This document shows positions 42,790-52,381 of a DNA stretch of 64,000 nt, in pieces. The translations under genes and the position numbers were made by a program. Each line of letters begins with the position of its first letter. Positions within the stretch are counted from its first letter, which is position 1. Source of the stretch: Sulfolobus sp. A20 (lineage in GTDB: Archaea; Thermoproteota; Thermoprotei_A; Sulfolobales; Sulfolobaceae); assembly GCF_001719125.1 (NCBI RefSeq), contig NZ_CP017006.1, positions 1,178,001 through 1,242,000 of the forward strand. The letters run 5' to 3'. The notes below the pieces were generated by a model. It was not told where the DNA came from. It did not search any database and saw only the letters and a list, made by a program, of their open reading frames with translations.

Positions 42790-43998
42790 ATGTTTTGGAG
42801 TGGGAAAGTGTTAGAAGAAGTTTATCTGGTAGATTTTCTTAGAACACCTTTCACGAGATTCACTAGAAAGGAACCACAGAAGGATCCTTTCTATAATTTA
42901 AGACCAGAGGAAATAGCCAGTTTGGTTATCAATAAGTTGATTGAGAAAAATGGAATAAATCCTAGTGAAATAGACGAAATAATAACTGGATGTGCGTTAC
43001 AAGTAGGTGAACAGTGGTCTTTTGGAGGTAGACATGAGATTTTTGCCGGCAAATTGCCTTATACGATTCCTACTATGGCTGTGGATAGGCAATGTGCATC
43101 TTCACTATCAACTGTGAGTATAGGGGCAATGGAAATAGCAAGTGGGATGGCTGATATAATAATTGCAGGAGGAGTCGAGAAAATGTCAAAAACACCTATG
43201 TTTGACAATCCACATATAGAAATAAATACTAAATTTCTAACGGATCCTAAATACTCTGATTACGATTTGACTACTGGCTATGTAATGGGATTAACTGCCG
43301 AAAAATTAGCTGAAGAAGGTAGAATAAGTAGGGAAGAAATGGATAAATGGTCATTGAGGAGTCATCAGTTAGCGTGGAGAGCAACTCAAGATGGTTATTT
43401 TAGAGGAGAGATAATATCGGTAGAGGTAGAAGGAGAAGGTGGAAAGAAGATAACTCTGAACTCTGACCAGTCAATAAGACCTGATACAAGTCTTGAGAAA
43501 TTATTACAATTACCTCCTGCATTCAAGCCAAATGGATCAATTACCGCCGGTAACTCAGCTCCACTCAATTCCGGAGCTTCTTATGTTTTATTAATGTCTA
43601 AAGAAGCTGTGAAAAAGTACGGACTTACTCCAATGGCAAGGATATTAAGCTTTGGTTTTGCCGGAGTTCCTCCTGCCGTTATGGGAAAGGGACCAGTCCC
43701 TGCTTCTAAAAAAGCTCTAGAAAAAGCCAGACTGAGCCCTAAAAATATAGATTTATGGGAAATAAATGAAGCTTTTGCTGTAGTAGTACTTTACGCCATA
43801 AAACAGTTAGAGCTAGATGAGAACTCAGTTAATAAGAGAGGTGGGGCTATCGCAATAGGTCATCCTTTAGGAGCGACTGGAGCTAGACTGGTAGGAACGC
43901 TAGCGAGACAACTCATATTAGAGGGAAAAGATCACGGTGTAGCTACCTTATGTGTAGGCGGAGGTCAAGGGGGAGCAATAGTTTTGGAAAGAGCTTAA
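42790..43998 (+). CDS. Acetyl-CoA C-acyltransferase (thiolase)
   Basis: This canonical thiolase of about 402 residues has the nucleophilic Cys in DRQCASSLSTVSIGAME, the His in GGAIAIGHPLGATGARL and the C-terminal Cys in TLCVGGGQGGA. It cleaves 3-oxoacyl-CoA with CoA, the last beta-oxidation step, or runs in reverse. The annotated start is the ATG at 42790; GTG at 42808 with GGAG at 42796 is an alternative. An in-frame upstream ATG at 42718 lies inside the preceding gene and is less likely. It ends the R2lox/ACAD-like unit and overlaps the convergent reductase by 4 bp. Confidence 0.93.
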   Translation: MFWSGKVLEEVYLVDFLRTPFTRFTRKEPQKDPFYNLRPEEIASLVINKLIEKNGINPSEIDEIITGCALQVGEQWSFGGRHEIFAGKLPYTIPTMAVDRQCASSLSTVSIGAMEIASGMADIIIAGGVEKMSKTPMFDNPHIEINTKFLTDPKYSDYDLTTGYVMGLTAEKLAEEGRISREEMDKWSLRSHQLAWRATQDGYFRGEIISVEVEGEGGKKITLNSDQSIRPDTSLEKLLQLPPAFKPNGSITAGNSAPLNSGASYVLLMSKEAVKKYGLTPMARILSFGFAGVPPAVMGKGPVPASKKALEKARLSPKNIDLWEINEAFAVVVLYAIKQLELDENSVNKRGGAIAIGHPLGATGARLVGTLARQLILEGKDHGVATLCVGGGQGGAIVLERA

Positions 43999-44999
43999 TC
44001 ACTTCTAATTAATATTTTTCCATATCTATTTTTATCCCTTAGCATCTCTAAAGCCTTGCCAAATTCCTCTATACTCACTTCTCCTCCTATTATAGGTTTT
44101 ATCTTACCGTTCTTAACCATATTTAAAGCCTCTATAATGTCTTTCTTATTTGCACCTGCATGACCTATTAAACTAATATCTTTCAATATTAGGTAGCCTA
44201 ATTTCAAGTTATAGGATATTGACGGATCTAAATTTCCTATCTGTATAATTTTACCTCCTTGCCTAACCGTCTTCATGCTCTCATCTAGAGTAGCAGTTCC
44301 TACGTTTTCAATTACGACTGAAACGTCTCCTATCCTTTTGGCTTCTTCTGCAAATTTATTTCCAACAATTACATAATCGGCAAACTTAGAGACTATTTTA
44401 GCCTTTTCTTCATTACTGGTAACCCCTATTACTTTACAGCCTAAAGCCTTCGCTACTTGAAGAGCATGAATTCCGACGCCTCCACTCGAACCAGTAACTA
44501 AAACTAAGTCTCCAGCCTTTACATCAGCTTTCTTTAAGCCTCTATATACCATTGCAATTACACAAGGTACTACTAATGCTCCCTCATCATTTACACCCTC
44601 CGGTACCTTTAATAAGCTATTAGCTTTAACTATGCCTTTTTCGGCAAAGAAACCATCCAACTCTTGAGCATAGAGTAATTTATTTTTACAATAAACTTCC
44701 TCACCTAACTTACAGTGTTCGCAAGAAAAATCCGGAACGAATAGCATCGAGGTCACTTTTTCACCTTCTTTAAAATCTATAACATCTTCACCTACTTCCT
44801 CAATAGTTCCTACCACTTCATGACCCAATATTAAAGGATATTTTGACCTTGGATAAAAGCCTTCAATCTGCAAAAGATCTCTGTAGCAAAGAGATGCCTT
44901 ATTTACTTTTATAACTACTTCATCTTTCTGCGGCTTTGGCTCCTTAATGTTTTCTATCTTATATCCTTGTTTGTAGCCGGGGAGAATTACGGCTTTCAT
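43995..44999 (-). CDS. Zinc-type MDR reductase, acryloyl-CoA reductase-like
   Basis: The 334-residue MDR-family protein (MKAVILPGYKQGYK start at 44999, three codons after an upstream in-frame start) resembles the Sulfolobales acryloyl-CoA reductase of the 3-hydroxypropionate/4-hydroxybutyrate cycle. It has LCYRDLLQIEGFYPRSKYPLILGHEVVGTIEEVG, a cysteine lobe (CEHCKLGEEVYC) and NADP motif SSGGVGIHALQ. It probably reduces an enoyl-CoA such as acryloyl-CoA with NADPH. Alternatively it is a paralogue acting on other enoyl-CoAs of fatty-acid metabolism. Confidence 0.85.
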   Translation of the reverse strand: MKAVILPGYKQGYKIENIKEPKPQKDEVVIKVNKASLCYRDLLQIEGFYPRSKYPLILGHEVVGTIEEVGEDVIDFKEGEKVTSMLFVPDFSCEHCKLGEEVYCKNKLLYAQELDGFFAEKGIVKANSLLKVPEGVNDEGALVVPCVIAMVYRGLKKADVKAGDLVLVTGSSGGVGIHALQVAKALGCKVIGVTSNEEKAKIVSKFADYVIVGNKFAEEAKRIGDVSVVIENVGTATLDESMKTVRQGGKIIQIGNLDPSISYNLKLGYLILKDISLIGHAGANKKDIIEALNMVKNGKIKPIIGGEVSIEEFGKALEMLRDKNRYGKILIRSD

Positions 45000-45054
45000 A
45001 CATAACATATGTTAATTGTCTAATTAAAATTTATTCTAAAAAATTGTAATATTT

Positions 45055-45972
45055 TTAGAAGGAATTATAGAAAGCTCTTTTCAATGTTTGTCCGATTAAA
45101 CCTATAGCATCCATTCCTTGATCTATTATCGAGAAGAAGGATACAAATCCGTGAATCACATTATTAAATCTAACACTTGTTACCTTAACTCCCGATTGTA
45201 ACAGTTTATTTGCATAAGCTTCTCCTTGATCTCTTAATGGATCGTATTCAGCAGTAATAATTAATGCTGGAGGTAGTCCGGTTAGATCGGCGATTATAGG
45301 TGAAAATCTGTAATCTAATAAGTCAGCTGGGCTTCTTAAATACTGGGAACCGAACCACTCTATTTGGTCTCTAGTTAAAAAATACCCCTCTGAATACTCT
45401 ACTAATGATCTTGAAACGTTATCTAGGCTGACAGCAGGATATATTAATATTTGGTATTTGAGATTTATGTTATTTCTCTTTGCAAGTATAGCAACTACAG
45501 CAGTTAAATTTCCTCCTGCACTATCTCCACCAATAGCTACTCCCATTTCCCCATGAAGCTTTTCTGCATTTTCGTATATCCACTTCATGGCATCAAAGGA
45601 GTCTATAACAGCCGAAGGAAATTTATGCTCTGGAGCTAATCTGTAATCTACCGAAGCTACGATGCAATTACAAGCGTTTGTTAAAGCTCTGCACAATGGA
45701 TCATAAGTCTCTATATCGCCTATTACAAAACCTCCACCATGGAAGTAAACTAGAATTCCATAAGGTCCGTTAGATTTAGGATAATATAGCCTAACAGGTA
45801 TCGTAGCTTCACTACCTGGAACTTTAATGTCTTCAATTTTTCCAACATCCATTCTTGGGGCTTGTGAAGAAAGATCTCTAAATACTTTTCTTATCTCCTC
45901 TACGGGGGCTTTACCTATAGGTATGTTAAAACCTGAGTCTAATAACTTCTTCAATTTAGGGTCTAGTGGCAT
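45055..45972 (-). CDS. HSL-family carboxylesterase
   Basis: The 305-residue alpha/beta hydrolase of the hormone-sensitive lipase family has the oxyanion motif HGGGFVIGD near residue 78, the nucleophile elbow GDSAGG near 149, the acid in EYDPLRDQ near 245 and the His in VIHGF near 275. It hydrolyses short- to medium-chain esters in the cytosol. Similar thermostable esterases are known from Sulfolobus. It is a single gene upstream of the reductase on the same strand, 55 bp away. Confidence 0.93.
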   Translation of the reverse strand: MPLDPKLKKLLDSGFNIPIGKAPVEEIRKVFRDLSSQAPRMDVGKIEDIKVPGSEATIPVRLYYPKSNGPYGILVYFHGGGFVIGDIETYDPLCRALTNACNCIVASVDYRLAPEHKFPSAVIDSFDAMKWIYENAEKLHGEMGVAIGGDSAGGNLTAVVAILAKRNNINLKYQILIYPAVSLDNVSRSLVEYSEGYFLTRDQIEWFGSQYLRSPADLLDYRFSPIIADLTGLPPALIITAEYDPLRDQGEAYANKLLQSGVKVTSVRFNNVIHGFVSFFSIIDQGMDAIGLIGQTLKRAFYNSF

Positions 45973-46062
45973 AAATAATGTTAGAATTTAAGGTAAATAA
46001 ATTTACTTTATAAAAAGTTGGTTAAGAAATGAAAAATTATTTTCCTAAATTCGTTTGAAGAA

Positions 46063-46602
46063 CTATGATTTTAAGTATATATCTTTCTGATAATTCGAAT
46101 CAATATCATTGTTAATTAGTAGTGCGTATTTAGCATTTAATTGGCTCCAATTATTTAAATATTCTAACGTTTTATCAAGGGAGAGTTGATCAGTCAGAAA
46201 AAGACCAACATTTACATCTACATTCTCATAAATGTTCCTAATTATTCTATCTTTTTCTGTAATACCGGTCCAATTATCAACAATAATATATTTCCAATAT
46301 TTTCTACCTATAAGATCCTTCAGAATCTTCTCCCTATTAATATCGTTGAGTTGAGTAAATGGATTTCTTCTCAGCCTAAGTAAAAAGGTATTTCTCCTAA
46401 TTTTTACTAAACTATCTAAAGGATACCGTCCATCAACTAAACTTTCTATATGATATCCTAACCTTAGAGATAAATTTGACATTCCATCATTATCTATAAG
46501 TAAAACTCTGTTTTTCCTTCCCAAAGAATGAGCCATCTTTATAGCCAAGCTAGTCTTCCCTATACCTCCTTTGAGGCTCAAAATATATATCGCAATACGC
46601 AT
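46063..46602 (-). CDS. MinD/ParA-like P-loop ATPase, short
   Basis: The 179-residue protein has a deviant Walker A KGGIGKTS at residues 11-18 and LLIDNDGMSNLSLRLGY near 35. The typical MinD DxxP switch is replaced by VDNWTG near 109. It is shorter than MinD (about 260) and lacks the C-terminal membrane helix. It is followed on the same strand by a small Cys-containing protein and an Fe-type dehydrogenase upstream. A role in positioning or metallocluster insertion cannot be chosen. Confidence 0.72.
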   Translation of the reverse strand: MRIAIYILSLKGGIGKTSLAIKMAHSLGRKNRVLLIDNDGMSNLSLRLGYHIESLVDGRYPLDSLVKIRRNTFLLRLRRNPFTQLNDINREKILKDLIGRKYWKYIIVDNWTGITEKDRIIRNIYENVDVNVGLFLTDQLSLDKTLEYLNNWSQLNAKYALLINNDIDSNYQKDIYLKS

Positions 46603-46658
46603 GATGAAAATTTAGATAAAAAATATATTTAAGGATTGATTAGATAGTTTTTAACACA

Positions 46659-47096
46659 TTAAGAGTTTTGTATTTTCTTCCATTTTCTCCAATCGCCAAA
46701 TTTCTTATCGTATTCTGGGCATCCTCTTCTCCAGTTTATTCCTCCTATCCAATCAACGTTAACAAAAATATCATAAAATTTCTTCTCGTTTAAACTTACT
46801 TTTTCCTTTATATAATATTTTATACTATCTATGAATTGTCTCATTTCATCTTCCGTATTAAAGTAGAAAATGATTACTCCCTTACTCATTAAATTGATTG
46901 GGAAAGGAAATAAAGTATACTTACCAGGCATATCTTTGACGTTTTTTAAAAACTCATCTAGAGGTACCTTTAGCGAACTAATAGGAACTCCTAATTTATA
47001 ACAATATAATGAATTATTGTGTTGTAGTCCCTTTTCGAACGATAACCAGCAATCTTTACATTTACCCCAATTCTTTCCAAATCCAATCCACTCCAT
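46659..47096 (-). CDS. Small cysteine-containing protein of unknown function
   Basis: The 145-residue protein is rich in Trp and Lys and has [11 protein letters not shown] with a third Cys (SLYCYKLG) at residues 13-32, and a further Cys near the end ([14 protein letters not shown]). The arrangement could hold a metal or Fe-S cluster. No family is recognised. It lies 2 bp from the Fe-type alcohol dehydrogenase gene and 56 bp from the MinD-like gene, all on the minus strand, so the three are probably one operon. Confidence 0.65.
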   Translation of the reverse strand: MEWIGFGKNWGKCKDCWLSFEKGLQHNNSLYCYKLGVPISSLKVPLDEFLKNVKDMPGKYTLFPFPINLMSKGVIIFYFNTEDEMRQFIDSIKYYIKEKVSLNEKKFYDIFVNVDWIGGINWRRGCPEYDKKFGDWRKWKKIQNS

Positions 47097-47098
47097 CT

Positions 47099-48082
47099 TT
47101 AATAAACCTCCTTTATGAAGTCCTCAGCCATCTTTAGATCCACTTTTAGAGGATTTCCACTGTTATTTACCAATTCCGAATAAACCTTTGCGTATTTTAA
47201 CGCATCCTCAAGAGAAGGAACAAACTCAGATAATCTCTTTCTTACTCCTATTTCTTTTAGGAAATTATTTATCGAAATATATAGAGGCTCTCCATCTTCT
47301 ATCTCCTTCAATTTATGCTTAGCTATTTCATAGTTAAACTTTACCGCGGTAGGTAATGATATACATGATGTAACGCCATGAGGTATGTTAAACCTTGGAC
47401 CAAAGACGTAACCGAACATATGACTCATCCCCATTTTGACATACCTCATAGTAATTGATGATAGCCAAGAACCTATTTGGCAATTAAGTCTATCTTCCAA
47501 GCTTTCCAAATTTCTTAAGCAATTGATTAATTTTTTATACCCCTCTATAGCTAATGTATCGGTAAATGGAGTAGATTGTGTTGAGTATAACGCTTCTATA
47601 GCATGATCTAATGACCTAACACCCGAAGTTACTAATAACCATTTAGGAGTCTCTAATGTAGCTCTAGGATCTAGTATAATTACGTCAGCATCTTTGCCTA
47701 ATTTACTACTCTTAACTCCATCAACTGTGTAACCACCTGATCTAGTATGCTCTGCTCCCGAAAGAGTTGTTGGTATTGCTATATAAAATGCGTCAGTAAC
47801 CAATTTAATCCCATCTATAATACTACCCCCTCCAAGGCCTATTACTGTTTCATAACCTTTTAATTTCTCATATAGAGAGTTCAAGTCAGATTCTGGAACG
47901 TGTTGTCTAGGTCCCTCGATAACATTTGCACTCACTAATTTAAGAACTTCCGATAAAATTTTACTTTTCAATAAACTTCTCGTTGTCACCAGTGCTACTT
48001 TCTTCTCTTTTATGTTAATAAGCCATTCTAAGGCATCATATCCATAAATTACTTGTGCCGTTGGATAATTTAATTTATACAT
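47099..48082 (-). CDS. Iron-containing alcohol dehydrogenase / maleylacetate reductase family
   Basis: The 327-residue group III dehydrogenase has the NAD(P) motif [12 protein letters not shown] near residue 84, [14 protein letters not shown] near 110, and the metal ligands in SLDHAIEAL near 168 and [20 protein letters not shown] near 235. The last is close to the HALGHxxGG...PHxxT motif of maleylacetate reductases. It would reduce an oxo-acid or aldehyde. Aromatic-catabolism and glycerol-dehydrogenase-like roles are both possible; no other ring-cleavage gene is visible. Confidence 0.85.
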   Translation of the reverse strand: MYKLNYPTAQVIYGYDALEWLINIKEKKVALVTTRSLLKSKILSEVLKLVSANVIEGPRQHVPESDLNSLYEKLKGYETVIGLGGGSIIDGIKLVTDAFYIAIPTTLSGAEHTRSGGYTVDGVKSSKLGKDADVIILDPRATLETPKWLLVTSGVRSLDHAIEALYSTQSTPFTDTLAIEGYKKLINCLRNLESLEDRLNCQIGSWLSSITMRYVKMGMSHMFGYVFGPRFNIPHGVTSCISLPTAVKFNYEIAKHKLKEIEDGEPLYISINNFLKEIGVRKRLSEFVPSLEDALKYAKVYSELVNNSGNPLKVDLKMAEDFIKEVY

Positions 48083-48149
48083 TAAGTATTGTAATGCGCT
48101 TTACTAAATAAAGTTTATATCTTACGTAACCTAAGATCCATAGAAGATC

Positions 48150-48467
48150 TTAGAGGATCATACTCCTTGCAAAAAGTTCTTTTAACTTTTCTCTTTCCAG
48201 CTCGAGCTTATTCCTTAGTTCTAAAAATTCTTCTAAATGTTCTTTTAAGACCTTTCCTTTTTCCGTAAGCTTGTACAACTTTTTGTTCCCTTCCCCTTCG
48301 ACTATTAATACATTCACCTTAATTAATTCATTGACATATTTCTGTGCGACCGCGTAATTTATACCTGCCTCATATATCACTTTAGTTATGTTGCAAGACT
48401 CTTCACAACTCTTCAATATATCCAATATTATCTCAATAGATGATCTCTTCCTTATTTTATAATTCAT
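48150..48467 (-). CDS. Winged-helix DNA-binding protein, Sso10a-like
   Basis: The 105-residue protein has a winged-helix domain (residues about 8-75, with SCNITKVIYEAGINYAVAQKYVNELIK as the recognition part and LTEKGKVLKEHL) and a long C-terminal helix LELEREKLKELF suited to a coiled-coil dimer. This is the layout of Sso10a-type chromatin proteins and archaeal wHTH regulators. It lies upstream of the Fe-type dehydrogenase gene and might regulate that unit or act as a general DNA-binding protein. Confidence 0.83.
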   Translation of the reverse strand: MNYKIRKRSSIEIILDILKSCEESCNITKVIYEAGINYAVAQKYVNELIKVNVLIVEGEGNKKLYKLTEKGKVLKEHLEEFLELRNKLELEREKLKELFARSMIL

Positions 48468-49039
48468 ACAGTATAAGAATGCAATCGAAATTAAAAGTAT
48501 TTTGTTGAAAATTTATATATAATTGAATTTTATATCAGTAGTTCGAGATTCAGAAGACACATATAAACGCATTTCGAATTCAAAAGGTATAATAGAAATA
48601 TGTTAGTACAAAATATTACCACCAATTAGCTGAAAAGTAATAATGATTCAGCGCGAGATTTTTAAATTATAAACCTAATACTCGATCTAATAATCGTACG
48701 AGTTTTATTATTACGTGGGTGAGCTGCTAAACCGTTATGTGACATAAAATTAATATTATACAAAATTCTTCTCATGCTGTAAGGTAACTATACATTACGT
48801 GATAATTTTTACGAAAGGGCTCATTTGCTGAACCTTTTAAAAAATTTAGGACTACAATTTATGACTGTCAGTACATAAAACGAATTTATAATATGTTCAA
48901 TATTTGATAGAAAGTTCCTATTAAGTTTACATGATTTCCGTCATCAATCTTATTATTATGTCAAATGATTTCCAGGTTTAACATAAGAATGTTTAAGGTA
49001 GTAATAAAGCTTAAATTTCTATTGCGTTAAATAGTACAC
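48468..49039. other. 572-bp divergent intergenic region
   Basis: No gene is visible. It holds a weak dyad ACTCG...CGAGT (48680-48703), a 9-bp direct repeat ATGATTTCC (48931 and 48965), and TTAAATTT at 49011-49018, which is 22-29 bp upstream of the permease ATG and is probably its TATA box. Confidence 0.35.
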
Positions 49040-50569
49040 ATGGAGAAAAAAGAGGAAAAAACTTTAAGAAAGGAATTATCCTTGTTAAATCTCGTAATTA
49101 TAGGAATTGCAGGAGCTGTAGGAACTGGAATACTTTTCAGTTCAGCTGCTATGGCTTCGTTAGCTGGTCCTGCAATGGTTCTATCATGGTTGCTAGGTGG
49201 TATTTTTTATCTCACGATTGGGTTAACTTATGTTCAACTTGCATTAAATTACCCAGAAGCAGGAGGCCCTTCCAGATACGCCTTATACTCTCATGGCAGA
49301 GTTACCAATATGTTAAATGCGTTCTCAGATCTTATTTGGTATCTGTTCATTCCCCCTATAGAGGCCTTAGCAGTAGTAGAAGCAATAAATTTCTTCACAT
49401 CCCCTCATGGCATAGTTCTTATCAACTCCTCTGGCTATCCTACTAGCTTAGGTGCATTGCTTGGCGTCCTAGTAATGCTTTTATTTATACCTTTCAATTA
49501 CTATTCAGTTAAGTTCTTTGGGACTTCCACTACCGTATTTGGAATAATAAAACTTTTATTATATCTAGCAGTAGCGTTAGGATTCTTAATATTTCTATTT
49601 AATTCTATGAATTTTGTAAAATACGGTGGATTTGTCCCATTTGGATTCGCAGGTATATTCTCTGCTATTCCCTTAGCAATGTTCGCATTTGGTGGAATTA
49701 GAGTAATTCCGGATTATGCTGAAGAAACTAAGGACCATAAAGTATTAGGGAAGGCTATTGTTTACACTGTCTTGGGACAAACACTTATTTATATAATCTT
49801 TGCAATTGCTTTTATAGGTTCGCTAAATTGGACAGGATTAGGGATAAAACCGGGGGATTGGACTGATATTCAAAACGTGCCAGGTAATCCGTTTATTGAC
49901 ATTGCGGGAGCTAGCAACCTTTACTCTCTACTGATCTTAACAAGTGTAATTGGTATTGTTGGACCATTTGTAGTAGGGTATATCTATCAAGGAGGTGGAA
50001 TGAGAGTGTTATTTGCGATGGCGCGGTCTAAGTATGTCACAGATAAAATGAAAGAGTTAAATAAGTATTCAGTACCATTGTGGGCGTTAATAGTGTTTAG
50101 CGTAGTCGGAGCTATAGTTGCTTACATTTCAGCTCCATTACCTACAATTTACGGTTTAATTAGCGATGCTGTTGTTGCGGGATACATAGGGTTCTCTGTA
50201 AATCCAGTAGCGATGCATAGTTTAATCTCTAGAGGTAAAATTAAGCCCATCTTTCCATTATATCAAGTAATTTCATTTCTAGCCTTTATCTTCGCAGGGC
50301 TAATAGTTTACTGGAGTGGTTGGCCATCAGTTCCATATGCAGTTTTATTGTTGACAATAGTTTCAGTAATATTCTCAATAGTATATAGAGTTAAAGAGGA
50401 TTTTATTAATAGCATTTGGTATATTGTATACATAGGATTTCTTACCTTACTAACGTATATTGGAAGTGTTGGTGCTTTATCATTGCTGAACTTTTATTAT
50501 GCCTCACTAGTTTGTGTCATAGGCTCAGCTCTATTTTATGGTTGGGGAGTAATATCTTCTAAAAAATAA
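49040..50569 (+). CDS. APC-family amino acid permease
   Basis: The 509-residue membrane protein has 12 predicted helices. It has the APC first-helix unwound motif GIAGAVGTGILFSS (residues 18-31) and the sixth-helix region PLAMFAFGGIRVIPDYAEE with the E-rich turn of the family. It transports an amino acid or related amine with protons at the cytoplasmic membrane. It is monocistronic, with a promoter in the preceding gap and a T-rich tail after the stop. Confidence 0.88.
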   Translation: MEKKEEKTLRKELSLLNLVIIGIAGAVGTGILFSSAAMASLAGPAMVLSWLLGGIFYLTIGLTYVQLALNYPEAGGPSRYALYSHGRVTNMLNAFSDLIWYLFIPPIEALAVVEAINFFTSPHGIVLINSSGYPTSLGALLGVLVMLLFIPFNYYSVKFFGTSTTVFGIIKLLLYLAVALGFLIFLFNSMNFVKYGGFVPFGFAGIFSAIPLAMFAFGGIRVIPDYAEETKDHKVLGKAIVYTVLGQTLIYIIFAIAFIGSLNWTGLGIKPGDWTDIQNVPGNPFIDIAGASNLYSLLILTSVIGIVGPFVVGYIYQGGGMRVLFAMARSKYVTDKMKELNKYSVPLWALIVFSVVGAIVAYISAPLPTIYGLISDAVVAGYIGFSVNPVAMHSLISRGKIKPIFPLYQVISFLAFIFAGLIVYWSGWPSVPYAVLLLTIVSVIFSIVYRVKEDFINSIWYIVYIGFLTLLTYIGSVGALSLLNFYYASLVCVIGSALFYGWGVISSKK

Positions 50570-50754
50570 TAATTAAATATTAAAAATTTTATTTTTTATA
50601 ATATATAATTATTATAGTTTATTCCTATATCTATAGGAGAGGCGAATTAAATTAATGAGAACACGGGTAGTTAGTTTAACTTGGAATATACAAGTCATAT
50701 TTCTATACCAAAACTTTTAATACCGATATTAACCATAATTAATAGGGAATAATA

Positions 50755-51186
50755 ATGGTTTTCAAAAATATAATTTTAGCTTATGATGGATCTGATAATG
50801 CAAAAAGGGCATTGGATATAGCCATAGATCTTGCAAAAAAATATGAGTCAAAGTTAATTATTATTGAAGTTATTGATACTGCTATACTTTCTGGGATGGG
50901 ATTAGCTCCCGTTCCTAATGAAGTTATACAACAGATATATGATAAGGCAAGTAGTGACGTTAAAGATGCTAAGGATAAGGCGTTAAAAAGCGGAGTTAAA
51001 GACGTAGAAACTGTCACTGTAGAGGGAGATCCCGCGAGTACTATATTAGATATAGCTGGAAAAAGTGGGGCTGACTTAATAGTGACAGGTAGTAGAGGTC
51101 TCTCTACTATAAAAAGGTTATTTCTGGGAAGTGTATCTTCAAGGATAGTTCATGAAGCTAAGATTCCTGTTTTAGTAGTTAAATAG
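50755..51186 (+). CDS. Universal stress protein, ATP-binding type
   Basis: The 143-residue UspA-family protein has the ATP-binding G-2x-G-9x-G(S) pattern in TGSRGLSTIKRLFLGS (residues 112-127) and the N-terminal AYDGSDNAKRAL motif. A TATA-like CTTTTAATA lies near 50713-50721, leaving a leader of about 10 nt. It probably binds ATP as a dimer and acts in stress responses. It is a single gene after the permease. Confidence 0.9.
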   Translation: MVFKNIILAYDGSDNAKRALDIAIDLAKKYESKLIIIEVIDTAILSGMGLAPVPNEVIQQIYDKASSDVKDAKDKALKSGVKDVETVTVEGDPASTILDIAGKSGADLIVTGSRGLSTIKRLFLGSVSSRIVHEAKIPVLVVK

Positions 51187-51284
51187 AAATTTTTAATATC
51201 ATTATAGATTACTAAAATTCTGCCCGTTTTATACACTAACATTTTAGGGTTAAGTTAATATTTGGACTAAACTTATTATAGCGT

Positions 51285-52211
51285 ATGGAGAAAGCGATAG
51301 AACCCTGGGGAGTTAATGTACCTTATATTATCTTGGGATTATTATATTGGTTATTAGGTGGTATCTTCTTATATACTAATTTACAATTTCACCCATACTT
51401 TATGATGATAGGAAGTTATTCTATATTCTTTGGCATGATCTCAAGATTATTCTTTCCCGCCAGAAAGTACCTCCCGCTACATTTAACATCTCTGATACTT
51501 CTAGCTATACCGTTTTATCCGTTTCAAGCCCTAGCATCAGCGTCATTATTAGCTACAGAAATATGGGGGATAAAGGATATAAGATCATATGGTGGTAGAT
51601 TTCCGATAAATACCTTAGTTCTCTCGTCCCCTATAATTTCGTTAATAGTTTGGAGTATATTTCCCTATAACTACACTCTTTTGATTGTAGGACTGATGTT
51701 GTATTTATTGGGAATTAATATTGGAGTATTCACTGCTACATTAAACGCTAAGCCTAAATTTGGAATTACTCAATTACCCATTTTCATGCTTATTTTCATG
51801 CTCATCTTTATACAAAAGCTTCTCTTTATCGTTATTTTAGGCTATATAATATGGCTCTTCATTGGCAGTAAGGGTGTTAAAATTAATGCTTCTGCATTGT
51901 CTGTCATAATAGTCGCGTTAGCTGTGTCGCTTTCCTATTATTTTTTAGGTGAGTTTACTCATGCTTTTGCATTTGGTATTATGTTACCATTTTTCTTCAG
52001 CTGTATAACCTACTCTACTTCAAGGTATAATTACAGTAAAGTTTACCCAATACCTTACCTTTCTGCCTTAGCATATTTCTTTAGATTTATATACTTTACT
52101 ATCTCTCCGATATTTACTATTATATCTATATTATATTTTATATACTTATTTAAAGATAATATTAGTATAGAAACCATTAAATTAGGCATGTCATCTAAGT
52201 ATTTACACTAG
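51285..52211 (+). CDS. Polytopic membrane protein of unknown function
   Basis: The 308-residue protein has about 9-10 hydrophobic helices and short loops. It begins MEKAIEPWGVNVPYIILG and ends in a short basic tail. No transport motif, heme ligands pattern or catalytic signature is recognisable. It stands alone between UspA and the CBS protein. It may be a Sulfolobales-specific family. Confidence 0.72.
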   Translation: MEKAIEPWGVNVPYIILGLLYWLLGGIFLYTNLQFHPYFMMIGSYSIFFGMISRLFFPARKYLPLHLTSLILLAIPFYPFQALASASLLATEIWGIKDIRSYGGRFPINTLVLSSPIISLIVWSIFPYNYTLLIVGLMLYLLGINIGVFTATLNAKPKFGITQLPIFMLIFMLIFIQKLLFIVILGYIIWLFIGSKGVKINASALSVIIVALAVSLSYYFLGEFTHAFAFGIMLPFFFSCITYSTSRYNYSKVYPIPYLSALAYFFRFIYFTISPIFTIISILYFIYLFKDNISIETIKLGMSSKYLH

Positions 52212-52347
52212 CTCTCTATTAAGAATTGTAAAATTAATTCAAGGATATATCGTCAGATTGGCTTTATAGTGTGCGTGAATAGTTTAAGAAACGCCTAAAC
52301 TAGTAAACGTAGTTAATGTGATTTTATAATTTGGATTTATCTATAAG

Positions 52348-52357
52348 CTTTAAATAC
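52348..52357 (+). promoter_or_regulatory. Putative TATA box of CBS-domain gene
   Basis: CTTTAAATAC lies 25-34 bp upstream of the ATG at 52382, consistent with a leaderless transcript. Confidence 0.5.
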
Positions 52358-52381
52358 TTATAAGAGAACATAATACCACTT

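Noticed and set aside
48680-48703. A terminator or operator at the ACTCG/CGAGT dyad
   Set aside because: The arms are only 5 bp long with a 14-nt spacer; this is expected by chance in a 572-bp gap.
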